Part shown: positions 14,404 to 26,190 of the stretch, piece by piece
Numbering within the stretch: the first letter of the stretch is position 1
How the letters are laid out: every line of letters starts with the position of its first letter
Source: Acidobacteriota bacterium
GTDB taxonomy: Bacteria; Acidobacteriota; Vicinamibacteria; Fen-336
Assembly: GCA_003223555.1 (NCBI GenBank)
Contig: QHVM01000041.1
Coordinates: 1-34,075, forward strand
Direction: 5' to 3'
DNA: 34,075 nt
Notes under the pieces: model-generated
What the model was told of the DNA's origin: nothing
Seen by the model: the letters and a program-made list of their open reading frames with translations, nothing else
Database searches by the model: none
Made by a program: the position numbers and the translations under genes

Positions 14404-14684
14404 TCACTCGCCCATCACCTGGACCACGACCTCGCGGCGGTGGCGTCCGCCGCGGTGCTCCCACACGTAGAGCCCTGCCAGTTCCCGAGGGCCAGCTCGC
14501 CCTCGCGCACGGGGATTTGCTCCGAGGTGCGGGTCAGGGTCGCCTTGACGTGGGACGACATGTCGTCGTCGCCCTCGGCGACGTGGGTGAAGAGAGGGTC
14601 GCCGTCGGGCACGAGCCGGCTGAGGAACGCCTCCAGGTCGCGCTGCACCGCCGGGATTTGATCAGCGGCCTTCTCCGCATTAGT
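14404..14684 (-). pseudogene. yjbQ: Decayed yjbQ/UPF0047 remnant
   Basis: On the minus strand VQRDLEAFLSRLVPDGDPLF, then DDDMSSHVKATLTRTSEQIP and GELALGNWQG, match the C-terminal two-thirds of the YjbQ/UPF0047 family (associated with thiamin-phosphate-synthase-like activity). After NWQG the match jumps to another frame: GLYVWEHRGGRHRREVVVQV ends properly at the stop 14406-14404. One G missing from the GGG on the coding strand (14473-14475) explains the jump. The 5' side is also lost: a TAG (14687-14685) precedes the homologous region, and the N-terminal about 45 residues with the HTT motif are absent. A true truncation is therefore likely even if the frameshift is an artefact. It occupies the whole gap between ligD and the lipoprotein gene. 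Confidence 0.75.
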
Positions 14685-14686
14685 CT
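14658..14686 (+). promoter_or_regulatory. Candidate promoter of the first lipoprotein gene
   Basis: TTGATC (14658-14663) and TAGTCT (14681-14686) are 17 bases apart, with four and three matches to the sigma70 hexamers. A start near 14693 would give a leader of about 32 bases carrying GGAGAGGAG (14705-14713) before TTG 14725. The promoter overlaps the truncated 5' end of the yjbQ remnant. Confidence 0.4.
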
Positions 14687-14724
14687 AGGCGTTTCGTCGG
14701 GACGGAGAGGAGCCCCAGACGATC

Positions 14725-15600
14725 TTGCCCAGGCCCCATCGCGTGCTGCTGGCGGTCACCCTCGCCGCCCTCGCCGGCTGCTCGAGCGGCTCGACCCCGA
14801 CCCAGCCGCAGCCGGCGACCCCGACCCCCAACGCCGCGCCCACCCCCACGCCGAGCCCCACCGCCAGCGCCACGCCCGCCGCCACCTCGTGCCGCTACGG
14901 CATGGGGACGGTCGACGCCGACTGCCTGCGCCAGACGCCGGCCTTCCTCGGCGACGTCGACGCCGCGATCAACCTGCTCGGCCAGCAGCACCCGGAGCTG
15001 TTCAACTTCAACGACACGTCCGGCGAGGGGGCGTGGCGCGTCCTCGACGCCGACCGCTACTACGCGGGTGTCATCGCCAACCTGCAGGCCAGGGACTTCT
15101 GCGCCGGCTTCGACCTCCAGAACCTGCAGGTCAAGAGCAGCAACGCGTTCAGCGAGGATTACGACATCCTGCTCTCTTCCGGCTTCATCCGGCGCGGGGC
15201 CAGCTCCTATCGGCAGACGTGCACTCCGGCCAACTTCCCGCTCGACCCCAAGGACCTCATCGACAGCGTGCGGGTGGCCTTCTTCGGGTTCAAATGCCCC
15301 GACGACGTCGCCGTGCCCAACAACGGCGGGAACCGCCTGCCCGTGGGCTGCACCGGCAACGTGACCGCGACGCCGAAGAACAAGGACAACCAGGACGTCG
15401 ACCCGCGGATCCACGGCAGCCAGATCACCTGGACCTTCGAGGTCGAGAGCGGCAAGCCGGCGGAGCTCATCAACTACCCCGACCAGCCGTTCAACAAGAG
15501 CGTCGTCGGCCTCGAGGTCGGCAACTTCACGCTGTGCGCGATCGTCAAGGAAGTCCAGGGCTGCCTGCACGGCGAGGTCGTCACGCCTACGCCGCGCTAG
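14725..15600 (+). CDS. Lipoprotein with Pro/Thr linker, paralogue of the one at 18459-18959
   Basis: A 291-residue protein starts at TTG 14725. The signal MPRPHRVLLAVTLAALAGC ends in the lipobox LAGC (C19), so it is a membrane-anchored lipoprotein. A Pro/Thr/Ser linker (about 23-53) separates the anchor from a globular domain that begins with a cysteine (TSCRYGMG). The stretch QHPELFNFND...GAWRVLDADRYYAGVI...SSGFIRRGASSYRQTC is shared with the second lipoprotein in this window. A further about 95 residues (with ITWTFEVESGKPAELIN and a late CLHG) are unique to this copy. Six further cysteines (two more before C100, then FKCPDD, VGCTGN, TLCAI, GCLHG) suggest disulfides outside the cytoplasm. 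I do not recognise a characterised family. Confidence 0.8.
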   Translation: MPRPHRVLLAVTLAALAGCSSGSTPTQPQPATPTPNAAPTPTPSPTASATPAATSCRYGMGTVDADCLRQTPAFLGDVDAAINLLGQQHPELFNFNDTSGEGAWRVLDADRYYAGVIANLQARDFCAGFDLQNLQVKSSNAFSEDYDILLSSGFIRRGASSYRQTCTPANFPLDPKDLIDSVRVAFFGFKCPDDVAVPNNGGNRLPVGCTGNVTATPKNKDNQDVDPRIHGSQITWTFEVESGKPAELINYPDQPFNKSVVGLEVGNFTLCAIVKEVQGCLHGEVVTPTPR

Positions 15601-15682
15601 GGCTTGGGCCGGGTCAGGCCCGATACCACCTTCACCGCGACCAGCCTCTTCACCGGCGCCAGGCTATCATGGGCTCCACGGC

Positions 15683-16867
15683 ATGCACCCGACCTACCGC
15701 AGCCCCCTGAACCGCGACGTGGCCCCCGCTCGCCCCGGCGAGTTCGTGCCCGTCCCGCTCGGTCCGCTCCGGGTGTGGCCGCCGGTCGTCCTGGCCCCGA
15801 TGGCCGGCGTCACGAACCCGCCCTTCCGGACCTTGTGCCGGAGGTTTGGGGCCGGCCTCTACGTGAGCGAGATGATCACCGCCCGCGCACTCGTGGAAGG
15901 CAACCGCAAGACGCTGCTCATGGCCAGCTTCGGTCCGGAGGAGGCGACCCGAAGCCTGCAACTGTACGGCGTCGATCCCCGTTACGTGGGCGAGGCCGTG
16001 CGCTTGCTGGTCGGCGAGGGCCGGGTCGACCATCTGGACCTGAACTTCGGCTGCCCGGTCCGCAAGGTGACGAGCCGCGGGGGCGGGGCCGCCATCCCCG
16101 TGAAGCCGCGCCTCCTCCGGAGCATCGTGCGGGCGGCGGTGGCGGCGGCGGGCCGCGTTCCCGTCACGATCAAGTTCCGGCTCGGGATCGACGACGAGAT
16201 CCTCACCTACCTCGACGCCGGCCGCATCGGCGAGGAGGAGGGCTGCGCGGCGGTGGGCCTGCACGCGCGCACGGCCGCCCAGCTCTACGACGGCGAGGCC
16301 TGCTGGGACGCGATCGCGAGGCTGAAGGACGCCGTGAGGCGCATTCCCGTCCTCGGCAACGGCGACATCTGGGAGGCCGAGGACGCGCTGCGCATGATGC
16401 GGACGACGGGCTGCGACGGCGTGGTCGTCGGCCGCGGCTGCCTGGGCCGGCCGTGGCTCTTCCGCGACCTCGCGGACGTGTTCGAAGGGCGCGAGCCGGC
16501 CGACCCGCCCGGCCTCGGCGCGGTCGTCGACGTGATGCTGGAGCACGCGCGATTGCTCGTGGAGTGGCTGGGCGAGGAGGCCGCGGCCTTGCGCTCGTTC
16601 CGCAAGCACGGCTCGTGGTACACCAAGGGCTTCCGCGGCGGGGCGGCCCTGAGGGAGCGGCTCATGCACGTGAGCCGGCTCTCCCATCTGCGGGAGACGC
16701 TCTCCGAGGTCGACCGCGGACAGCCGTTCCCGCCCGACGCCGTGCGCGTTCCCCGCGGGAAGACGGCCGGCCGGCAGAAGGTGGCCCTGCCGGAAGGCTA
16801 TCTGGACGACCTGCAGGACGACACCCCGCCGGGGATCGAGGCGGAAGCCGCCGACTCCGGGGGATGA
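15683..16867 (+). CDS. tRNA-dihydrouridine synthase (DusB-like)
   Basis: This 394-residue flavoenzyme reduces specific uridines in tRNA to dihydrouridine with NADPH. FMN-barrel motifs are in order: VVLAPMAGVTNPPFR near 35-49, SVQLYGVD-type (SLQLYGVDPRYV) near 91, DLNFGCPVRKV with catalytic C124, VTIKFRLGIDDE, GLHARTAAQLYDG, VLGNGDIWEAEDAL, and GCDGVVVGRGCLGRPWLF. The wording of several motifs (ACE-like GLYVSEMITARALVEGN, GNGDIWEAEDALRMM) resembles actinobacterial DusB more than proteobacterial DusA/B/C. ATG 15683 has no strong ribosome site; TATCAT lies 12 bases upstream, suggesting a very short leader. The C-terminal about 60 residues extend past the barrel. Confidence 0.93.
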   Translation: MHPTYRSPLNRDVAPARPGEFVPVPLGPLRVWPPVVLAPMAGVTNPPFRTLCRRFGAGLYVSEMITARALVEGNRKTLLMASFGPEEATRSLQLYGVDPRYVGEAVRLLVGEGRVDHLDLNFGCPVRKVTSRGGGAAIPVKPRLLRSIVRAAVAAAGRVPVTIKFRLGIDDEILTYLDAGRIGEEEGCAAVGLHARTAAQLYDGEACWDAIARLKDAVRRIPVLGNGDIWEAEDALRMMRTTGCDGVVVGRGCLGRPWLFRDLADVFEGREPADPPGLGAVVDVMLEHARLLVEWLGEEAAALRSFRKHGSWYTKGFRGGAALRERLMHVSRLSHLRETLSEVDRGQPFPPDAVRVPRGKTAGRQKVALPEGYLDDLQDDTPPGIEAEAADSGG

Positions 16868-16919
16868 GATCGCGCGGGACCAGTTCACCCGAGTCAGATT
16901 GCCGTCACTGGGGAGGCCC

Positions 16920-18431
16920 ATGATTTCTACGTGTGGCCTGAAGCAGGCCGGAATCCTATTTCTGGGTGTGTGCAGCACCGTCCCCTTGCGCGCCGGGGAG
17001 AGCCGGACGCCGGCCGCGGAGGCGAAACCCAACATCGTGCTCATCCTCGCGGACAACCTCGGCTATGGAGAGCTAGGCGTCTATGGCGGCGGGATCCTGC
17101 GCGGGGCGCCCACACCCCGCATCGATCGGCTCGCCGGCGAGGGCATGCGCCTGCTCAATTTCAACGTCGAGGCGCAGTGCACCCCCTCCCGCTCCGCGCT
17201 CATGACCGGTCGCTTCTCGATCCGGTCCGGGACCTACCAGGTCCCGAGAGGCGGAGCTCCGGAGGGTCTGACGCAGTGGGAGATCACCATCGCGGAGCTG
17301 TTGTCAGCGAGGGGTTATGCCACCGGCACCTGGGGCAAGTGGCATCTTGGCAGCATCGAGGCGCGCTTCCCCACCCATCAGGGCTTCGACGAGTGGTACG
17401 GGATCCCGCGCTCATACACCGAGGCCCTGTGGCCGTCCCTGAACGAGACCGACAGCGCCTGGCCTTCGGTCGGCACCCGGCAGGGCTGGAACCCGGAGAT
17501 CGTTCCGCTCGAGCCCGTCTACGAGGCACGCAAGGGAGAAGACGCCCGCCAGGTCGCTCAACTCGACCTCGAACGACACCGGCGGATGGACGAGGAGATC
17601 ACATCCCGTGCCGTCGGATTCATCAAGCGACAGGCGAGCTCGGGCCGGCCCTTCTTCGCGTACGTGTCGATGAGGCTGGTTCACATGCCCACGACGCCGC
17701 ATCCGGAGTTCACCGGCAAGACCGGCAACGGGGACTGGGCCGATTGCCTCAACGAGCTGGATCATCGCACCGGCCAGATCCTGGACGCGATTCAGGAAGC
17801 CGGGATCGCGGACAACACCCTCGTCATCTTTGCCAGCGACAACGGCCCGGAGGCTACCCATCCCTGGGAAGGCGACAGCGGGCCGTGGCGGGGTACGTAC
17901 TTCACGGCCATGGAAGCCTCGCTGCGCGCGCCCTTCATCATCCGCTGGCCGGGCCGGGTGCCGGCGGGGAGCGTCAGCAACGAGATCGTGCACATCGTGG
18001 ATCTGTACCCGACGCTGGCGCGCGTGGGCGGCGCCGAGATCCCGAAGGATCGGCCGATCGACGGCGTAGACCAGTTGGACTTCTTCCTGGGCAAGCAGGC
18101 GAATTCCAACCGCGAAGGCTTCCCCGCCTACGTGGCCGACCGGCTCACCGCAGTCAAGTGGCGGAACTGGAAGATGCACCTCATCCGGCAGGATCACATG
18201 TACGACGCCCCGCAGAAGCTCCCGCTGCCCAGGATCATCAACCTCCTCACCGACCTGAAGGAGGAGCGCGACGTGCTCATTTACAGCGGCTGGGTTGCCT
18301 ACCCGATGATGAAGATCGTGCGCGACTTCGACGCCAGTCTCGAGACATACCCGCCGATCAAGGTAGGCACGCCGGATCCCTACGTACCTCCGGCGCCGGC
18401 CGGCCGCCGCGACCGCAGCGGCGGCAATTGA
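16920..18431 (+). CDS. Exported sulfatase (arylsulfatase family, formylglycine type)
   Basis: A 503-residue protein starts at ATG 16920 behind GGGGAGG. The N-terminus (about 1-31, ending VPLRAG) is a signal peptide. KPNIVLILADNLGYGELG opens the sulfatase domain with metal ligands D45-N46. CTPSRSALMTGR holds the C-x-P-x-R motif, with C87 to be converted to formylglycine. GKWHLG and ASDNGPEATHPW supply further active-site and metal residues. It would hydrolyse sulfate esters in the periplasm; the substrate is unknown. No formylglycine-generating enzyme or radical-SAM maturase lies in the window, so maturation depends on a distant gene. The codon use seems slightly less GC-extreme than the neighbours, which could indicate acquisition; I have not measured it. 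Confidence 0.93.
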   Translation: MISTCGLKQAGILFLGVCSTVPLRAGESRTPAAEAKPNIVLILADNLGYGELGVYGGGILRGAPTPRIDRLAGEGMRLLNFNVEAQCTPSRSALMTGRFSIRSGTYQVPRGGAPEGLTQWEITIAELLSARGYATGTWGKWHLGSIEARFPTHQGFDEWYGIPRSYTEALWPSLNETDSAWPSVGTRQGWNPEIVPLEPVYEARKGEDARQVAQLDLERHRRMDEEITSRAVGFIKRQASSGRPFFAYVSMRLVHMPTTPHPEFTGKTGNGDWADCLNELDHRTGQILDAIQEAGIADNTLVIFASDNGPEATHPWEGDSGPWRGTYFTAMEASLRAPFIIRWPGRVPAGSVSNEIVHIVDLYPTLARVGGAEIPKDRPIDGVDQLDFFLGKQANSNREGFPAYVADRLTAVKWRNWKMHLIRQDHMYDAPQKLPLPRIINLLTDLKEERDVLIYSGWVAYPMMKIVRDFDASLETYPPIKVGTPDPYVPPAPAGRRDRSGGN

Positions 18432-18458
18432 TGGGAGAGGATGCCGCCGGGCGCGCGA

Positions 18459-18959
18459 TCAGAACTGCGCGGGGAAACAAGTCGTGATGTAGGCGCCCGG
18501 CCCCTTGCGGATGTAGCCCCCGGTCGAGACCCAGACGTTGTACTGCTCGTTGAAGTCGTTGGTGGTCTTGACCGCGATCTCCTCGAACTCCTCCACCGCG
18601 CACGCGCCCTGCGCGTGGATCGCCTCCACCACCGCCTTCACGTACTTGCCGCGGTCGACCACCCGGTAGTTCCCCTCGAACAGGTCGTCGCTCAGGTCGA
18701 ACAGCTCAGGGTGATTCTTCACCGTCGCCGCGATGGCCTTGTCCACGAACTGACTGAGCTGGGGCGTGAGCTTGGGGCAGGTGTTGTGCAGGTCGGGCAT
18801 CGCGGGCAGTGGGCACGAGAAGGCCTGAGGGGTCGCGGCCGGCGCCGGCGTCGGCGTGGGGACGGGATTGCTCTTCGTCGGGCTCTTGCCGCTGGAACCG
18901 CATCCGGCAAGCGAAATCCCGCAGCACACGGCGGCGGCCAGGGAAAGGCTGATCTTCAC
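18459..18959 (-). CDS. Small lipoprotein, paralogue of the one at 14725-15600
   Basis: A 166-residue protein starts at GTG 18959 with a strong GGGAGGT seven bases upstream. MKISLSLAAAVCCGISLAGC ends in the lipobox LAGC (C20). A short Pro/Thr linker follows (PVPTPTPAPAATP). The domain NHPELFDLSDDLFEGNYRVV, then GKYVKAVVEAIHAQGAC, and finally WVSTGGYIRKGPGAYITTC, aligns with the first lipoprotein across about 110 residues, including both conserved cysteines. It ends where that copy continues with its extra C-terminal part. The gene converges on the sulfatase, with 27 bases between stops. Function unknown; probably an outer-membrane-anchored periplasmic protein. Confidence 0.8.
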   Translation of the reverse strand: MKISLSLAAAVCCGISLAGCGSSGKSPTKSNPVPTPTPAPAATPQAFSCPLPAMPDLHNTCPKLTPQLSQFVDKAIAATVKNHPELFDLSDDLFEGNYRVVDRGKYVKAVVEAIHAQGACAVEEFEEIAVKTTNDFNEQYNVWVSTGGYIRKGPGAYITTCFPAQF

Positions 18960-18990
18960 CGAGGGACCTCCCGGAAAAAACACGAGGCGC

Positions 18991-18996
18991 ATTGTA
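18991..18996 (-). promoter_or_regulatory. Possible -10 element of the second lipoprotein gene
   Basis: TACAAT on the minus strand matches TATAAT at five of six positions and lies about 31 bases upstream of GTG 18959. No -35 hexamer is visible at the expected distance, so confidence is low. Confidence 0.3.
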
Positions 18997-19030
18997 GGGG
19001 GACGAGGCTCCCGGCCGGGTCCGGACGTGC

Positions 19031-21271
19031 CTAGCGCTGGAAGGCGTAGGAGAGCTTGACGAAGAACTGCCGCTCGACCGGCCCGAGATGCTCTCCCGCC
19101 CCGTCCAGCTCCCGGTTGTCGCCATAGCCCAGGAAGAGCACGGTCTGCCAGTTGAGCTTGTAGGCGAAGAGCGCGGAGCCGCTGAAGGCCCCGTCCTTGG
19201 CCGCGATCTCCGCGGCGTAGAGGCGCGGGTCGCGCTTCGTGGCCACGTACTGGCCGATGACGCGCAGGAAGGCGCGGGCGGTGAAGGTGTAGGTGGCCCG
19301 CAGCCGGTCGACGCTGGCCGTGAAGAGGCGGGCCCGTCCCCCCGCCGGTGCGTCGACGTCCAGGAAGCGTCGGGCCTCGTTGAAGCGCAGCTCCAGGTGG
19401 TCGGTGGGCCGGAGCGTCGCCCGCAGGTTGACGTTGGCGCCGCGGCCGGTGCGGGCGTTGTCGAAATCGATCTCCTGTCCTATGAACCCGTCCACGCCGA
19501 CGTCGTTGACCTTCAGCGACGGGCTGAACTGCACGACGTAGAGCAGCTGCTGGCGGGGGAGCACCACGTCCTTGGCGCGGACCCGGTCGACGGCGTACCA
19601 GAAGCGGAGGAACGAGCTCCACTTGCCGTCCATTCCCGTCCCCACGGAGAGACGCCGGTTCAGCAGGCCGCCGTCGCGGTTGGTCGAGCGGTCGGCGATG
19701 AAGAACGTCCGCAGGCGCCGGAGGAAGCCGCTCGGGCGGAAGGTGTAGCCGCCCTCGAGGTCCTCGCGACGGTAGCCGACCTGGGGCACGTAGCCGTCGT
19801 CGGCCCGGAAGTCGTTGCCGACGTCGTCGTAGCGTGCGAACCAGTCGACCCTTTTCGTGCTGTGCAGCCACCAGGCCTGGGCCGCGTGGTCGCGCAGCCG
19901 CCGGCCGTCCCATTCGGCGGCCAGCTCGGGACGCAGCGGCGTCCGGCTGTCGCTGAAGAGCGCCTGGCCGGTCACCGTGTCCCGTGCGTTGGGCCGCCAC
20001 TGGAAGTCGGGGCCGGCGACGCGGTTGTGACCGCCGCCGCGGATCTCGCGGTCGGTGCCGAGCAGGCTCACGAAGGACTGGCCCAGGTCTCGCCGCAGCC
20101 GTGAGATGGCCACGAAGGAGCGGAACTCCTGGTCGGCCAGGTCGGACCCGTTGGGCCCGGGCAGGATGACGCTGCCGCCGCCGTCGTCCTCCGTCAGGAG
20201 CGCGGTGTAGGCGGTGGATCCGAACTTGCCGGTGCTTCGCACACCCCAGCGGGGGGCGGTCAGCGTGCGCGTGTAGACGGCCTGGATGGGCGTCGAGAAC
20301 AACTCGATCCCCTCCAGGAAGAACGGCCGCTTCTCGGGGAAGAAGAGCGCGAAGCGCTCGTTGGCGCCGATCTGGGCCACGTCGGACTCGATCTGGGAGA
20401 AGTCGGGGTTGATCGTGGCGTCGATGGCGGTGCTCGCGGTGGGCGTCCACTTCACGTCCAGGCCCCCGTCGGCCTTCACCGCCCCGTTCTGGAGGGGCGC
20501 GTCCGGGTCGTCGGCCTTGCCGGTCTCGCTGCCGGTGGCGTAGGGAGCCAGCACGAGGTGGCCGCCCGACGGCAGCCCCTCGAGCCCGGTCAGCGCGGCC
20601 GCGCGGCACACGAAGCAGCTCCCCCCGCGGGGCAGGGTCACGGTGAAGAACTGGTAGCGGTAATCGCGCGGGTAGTTCCGGTAGAGCATGATCCGCCACG
20701 TGCGGGGCTCGCTCTTCGGGTAGCGGAGCGAGGAGAAGGGGATGCTCATCTCCAGGACCCAGCCGTCCCTGGTGATGCGGCTCTTGGCGTTCCAGAAGAA
20801 GTCCGGGGAGGAGTCCTCGTTGCCCGACGGGTCGTCGATGACCGAGTCGTACTGGATGCTCCGCGGGTTGACGACGAAGAGGATCCCCGTCTTCCCGCCG
20901 GTTCGGGTGTCGAGGAGGATGCCGCCGTAGTCCGTGGTGCCGGACAGGTTGTCGCGGTCGCCGAACGGCGCGCGGATCTTCGACGGCTCCGGGTCCTGGA
21001 ACTCGAAGCCCGCGTAGAAGAAGCGGTCGTCGTAGGTCAGGTAGCCGAGGTTCTTCACCCTCGGTGGCGTGTTGTCGCCGGGGTTGGTCTCGTACCAGGT
21101 GTCCACCCGGGCCGCGCCCTTCCAGCCTTCGTCGGAGAGGTCGCCGTCGATCGTGATCGGGCCCGCCGCGCGATGGATGGCGATGGGGGTCGACTCCGGC
21201 TCGGCCGCGGCGGCCGAAGCGGCAGTGCCGGCCAGGAAAAACAGGATATTGGACGCCCGGGACAGGGGCAT
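19031..21271 (-). CDS. DUF5916 outer-membrane protein with CBM9-like N-terminal domain
   Basis: A 746-residue protein starts at ATG 21271 with a signal peptide ([23 protein letters not shown]). Residues about 28-220 form a carbohydrate-binding family 9-like domain: [39 protein letters not shown], and [17 protein letters not shown]. The remainder is the DUF5916 region ([20 protein letters not shown], then [16 protein letters not shown]), with many alternating strands typical of a large barrel, ending [10 protein letters not shown]. The family is common in Acidobacteriota, Bacteroidota and Gemmatimonadota; its function is not established, though glycan or peptide uptake or binding is often suggested. 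It is divergent from the suf operon, with 114 bases between starts. An upstream extension of the frame exists but overlaps sufB antisense and lacks a signal peptide, so I rejected it. Confidence 0.9.
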   Translation of the reverse strand: MPLSRASNILFFLAGTAASAAAAEPESTPIAIHRAAGPITIDGDLSDEGWKGAARVDTWYETNPGDNTPPRVKNLGYLTYDDRFFYAGFEFQDPEPSKIRAPFGDRDNLSGTTDYGGILLDTRTGGKTGILFVVNPRSIQYDSVIDDPSGNEDSSPDFFWNAKSRITRDGWVLEMSIPFSSLRYPKSEPRTWRIMLYRNYPRDYRYQFFTVTLPRGGSCFVCRAAALTGLEGLPSGGHLVLAPYATGSETGKADDPDAPLQNGAVKADGGLDVKWTPTASTAIDATINPDFSQIESDVAQIGANERFALFFPEKRPFFLEGIELFSTPIQAVYTRTLTAPRWGVRSTGKFGSTAYTALLTEDDGGGSVILPGPNGSDLADQEFRSFVAISRLRRDLGQSFVSLLGTDREIRGGGHNRVAGPDFQWRPNARDTVTGQALFSDSRTPLRPELAAEWDGRRLRDHAAQAWWLHSTKRVDWFARYDDVGNDFRADDGYVPQVGYRREDLEGGYTFRPSGFLRRLRTFFIADRSTNRDGGLLNRRLSVGTGMDGKWSSFLRFWYAVDRVRAKDVVLPRQQLLYVVQFSPSLKVNDVGVDGFIGQEIDFDNARTGRGANVNLRATLRPTDHLELRFNEARRFLDVDAPAGGRARLFTASVDRLRATYTFTARAFLRVIGQYVATKRDPRLYAAEIAAKDGAFSGSALFAYKLNWQTVLFLGYGDNRELDGAGEHLGPVERQFFVKLSYAFQR

Positions 21272-21332
21272 GCTCGCCAATACGACGTGATTCGTAGACA
21301 AATGGTTGCCCGGAAAGTTCCGCTGTCTATCA

Positions 21333-21361
21333 TTGACTTTTTCGTACAGATTCCATATATT
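21333..21361 (+). promoter_or_regulatory. Sigma70-like promoter of the suf operon
   Basis: TTGACT (21333-21338) and TATATT (21356-21361) are separated by exactly 17 bases and match the -35 and -10 consensus at five of six positions each. They sit in the most A+T-rich part of the window. Transcription should begin near 21368, leaving a leader of about 18 bases, so GGAGGG (21369-21374) lies at its very 5' end and ATG 21386 follows. A short CTGT...ACAG dyad (21322-21350) overlaps the promoter and could be part of an Rrf2 operator, but it is too weak to assert. Confidence 0.75.
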
Positions 21362-21385
21362 CGCAGTTGGAGGGCCCTGGATCCC

Positions 21386-22794
<1,409 letters not shown>

Positions 22795-22795
<1 letters not shown>

Positions 22796-23556
22796 TGCTC
22801 GAGATCCGCGGCCTGCACGCCAGCGTCAACGGACAGGAGATCCTGAAGGGCGTCGACCTCTCGGTGAAGGCGGGCGAGATCCACGCGATCATGGGCCCCA
22901 ACGGCTCCGGCAAGAGCACCCTGGCCCACGTGATCGCGGGCCGGCCCGGCTACCAGGTGACCGCGGGCAGCGTCGTCTACAAGGGGCGCGACCTGCTGGC
23001 CATGCCCCCCGAGGAGCGGGCCCGGCAAGGCGTCTTCCTGGCCTTCCAGTACCCGGTGGAGATCCCCGGGGTCAGCAACGTCTACTTCTTGAAGGCGGCC
23101 CTCAACGCGATCCGCAAGCACCGGGGCCAGAGCGAGCTGGATGCGATGGACTTCCTTTCTCTCGTCAAGGAGAAGGCGCAGCTCGTCGACATCGACGAGA
23201 GCCTCGTCAAGCGCCCGGTGAACGAGGGCTTCTCGGGCGGGGAGAAGAAGCGAAACGAGATCTTCCAGATGGCAATCCTCGACCCGGAGCTGGCGGTCCT
23301 CGACGAGACCGACTCCGGCCTCGACATCGACGCGCTGCGCGTGGTGGCGGCCGGGGTGAACCAGCTCCGGGACCCCGGGCGGGCGATGGTGCTCGTCACC
23401 CATTACCAGCGGCTGCTGGACTACGTCGTGCCCGACTTCGTCCACGTGCTCGTCGAGGGCCGCATCGTCAAGTCGGGCGACAAGGAGCTGGCCCGCGATC
23501 TGGAGGCCCGGGGCTACGAGTGGCTGGAGGCGCCGGCCCCCGCCGCGAGGTCATAG
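22795..23556 (+). CDS. sufC: Fe-S cluster assembly ATPase SufC
   Basis: A 253-residue ABC-type ATPase that drives conformational change in the SufB-SufD scaffold. It has Walker [10 protein letters not shown] (34-42), the Q-loop region [13 protein letters not shown], the signature [11 protein letters not shown] (the SufC variant of LSGGQ), and Walker [15 protein letters not shown]. The switch histidine is in [14 protein letters not shown] 22795 shares one base with the sufB stop. There is no membrane domain, as expected for SufC. Confidence 0.97.
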
Positions 23557-23557
23557 C

Positions 23558-24915
23558 ATGACGCCCCTCGCCCAGGAGACCGACCTCTACCGGGCCGACT
23601 TCGAGGCTCTGGCCGCCCGCCGCGCGTCGGCCGAGCCAGGCTGGCTGGCCCGGCGTCGCGAGGAGGCGATGGGGCGGTTCGAGAAGCGCGGGTTTCCGAC
23701 CACCCGCGACGAGGAGTGGCGCTTCACGAGCGTGGCCCCGATCGCCCGCACCGCGTTCCGCCGCGCGGTCCCGGGGCCGGGCGTCCGCGGGCGGGCCGCC
23801 GACGTCGCCGCGCTGAGCCTCGACCACGTCTTCGACGGCCGCCAGATCGTCTTCGTCGACGGCCGGCACGCCCCCGGGCTGTCGTCCATCGAGGCCGAAG
23901 ACGGGTTGGAGATCCGCAGCCTCGCTGACGTGCTCGCGCGGCAGCCCGACCGGCTCGAGCCGCACCTCGGCCGGCTGGCCGGCGGGCGATCGTCCTCCTT
24001 CGCGGACCTCAACGCTGCGTTTGTCGAGGACGGCGCCTTCGTTTCCATCCCGCCGGGCCTCGTCACCGATCGGCCCATCCACCTGGTCTTCCTCTCGTCC
24101 GGCGCCGGGACTCCGGACCCCGTCGTCAGCCATCCCCGCACGCTCGTCCTCGCCGGCCGGGCGAGCCAGGCCACGATCGTCGAGAGCTACGCGGGCGTCC
24201 CCGGAGCGGCCTACTTCACCAACGCGGTGACCGAGATCGCCGTCGAGGACGGGGCGGTCGTCGACCATTACAAGCTCCAGCGGGAGAGCGAGGCCGCCTT
24301 CCACGTGGCCACGACGGCCGTCGTCCAGGCGCGCTCCAGCCGCTTCTCCTCCCATTCGTTCGCCCTCGGGGCCGGCCTGGCCCGCAACGACGTGCGGCAG
24401 CTCTTCGCCGGCGAAGGCGGCGAGTGCGTGCTGAACGGCCTGTTCGCGGTCGCGGGCGACCAGCACACCGACAGCCACACGTTCATCGACCACGCGCATC
24501 CCCACTGCACCAGCCGCGAGCTGTACCGGGGGATCCTGGACGGGAGGGCCCGCGGAGTCTTCGTGGGCCGCATCCTGGTGCGCGAGGGGGCCCAGAAGAC
24601 CGACGCCCACCAGACCAACAAGAACCTGCTCCTGTCGCGGGAGGCGCTCGTCGACAGCGTCCCCCAGCTCGAGATCCTCGCCAGCGACGTCAAGTGCAAG
24701 CACGGGTCCACCACCGGCCAGCTCGATCCCTCCGCCCTGTTCTATCTCCGCTCGCGGGGCATCCCGGAGGCGGCCGCCCGCGGCATGCTCGTGTCCGCCT
24801 TCGCCGGCGACGTGACCGGCCGCGTGCGCGTCCCCGCGCTGCGGGCCGGCCTCGAGCGGCACCTGCGGGAGCGACTGCCCGGCCTGCAAGACCGGGACAT
24901 GCAGGAGGCGGTCCT

Positions 24916-24919
<4 letters not shown>
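23558..24919 (+). CDS. sufD: Fe-S cluster assembly protein SufD
   Basis: A 453-residue paralogue of SufB that forms the SufB-SufD heterodimer interface where the cluster assembles. The N-terminal helical part contains RGFPTTRDEEWRFT-like sequence (KRGFPTTRDEEWRFTSVAPI). The beta-helix core ends with the family hallmark CKHGSTTGQLDPSALFYLRS, where H382 corresponds to the functionally important E. coli H360. The last helices (AARGMLVSAFAGDV) are typical. ATG 23558 follows the sufC stop by one base, and the stop overlaps the sufS start (ATGA). Confidence 0.96.

Positions 24920-26186
<1,267 letters not shown>

Positions 26187-26190
<4 letters not shown>

Noticed and set aside
14404-14724. A Ku gene beside ligD
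   Set aside because: I read both strands of this gap; it contains only the yjbQ-like remnant and the lipoprotein promoter.
15606-15621. GGGCC...GGCCC stem-loop after the first lipoprotein as a terminator
   Set aside because: The stem is only 5 bp with no T-tract, expected by chance in such GC-rich DNA.
11646-15710. Very long plus-strand frame overlapping ligD and the lipoprotein gene
   Set aside because: It is Arg/Gly/Pro-rich shadow translation; ligD and the lipoprotein are convincingly encoded in other frames.
21272-21385. Riboswitch or well-defined Rrf2/IscR operator upstream of sufB
   Set aside because: The predicted leader is about 18 bases, too short for a riboswitch. The only dyad (CTGT...ACAG) is too short and widely spaced to call an operator.
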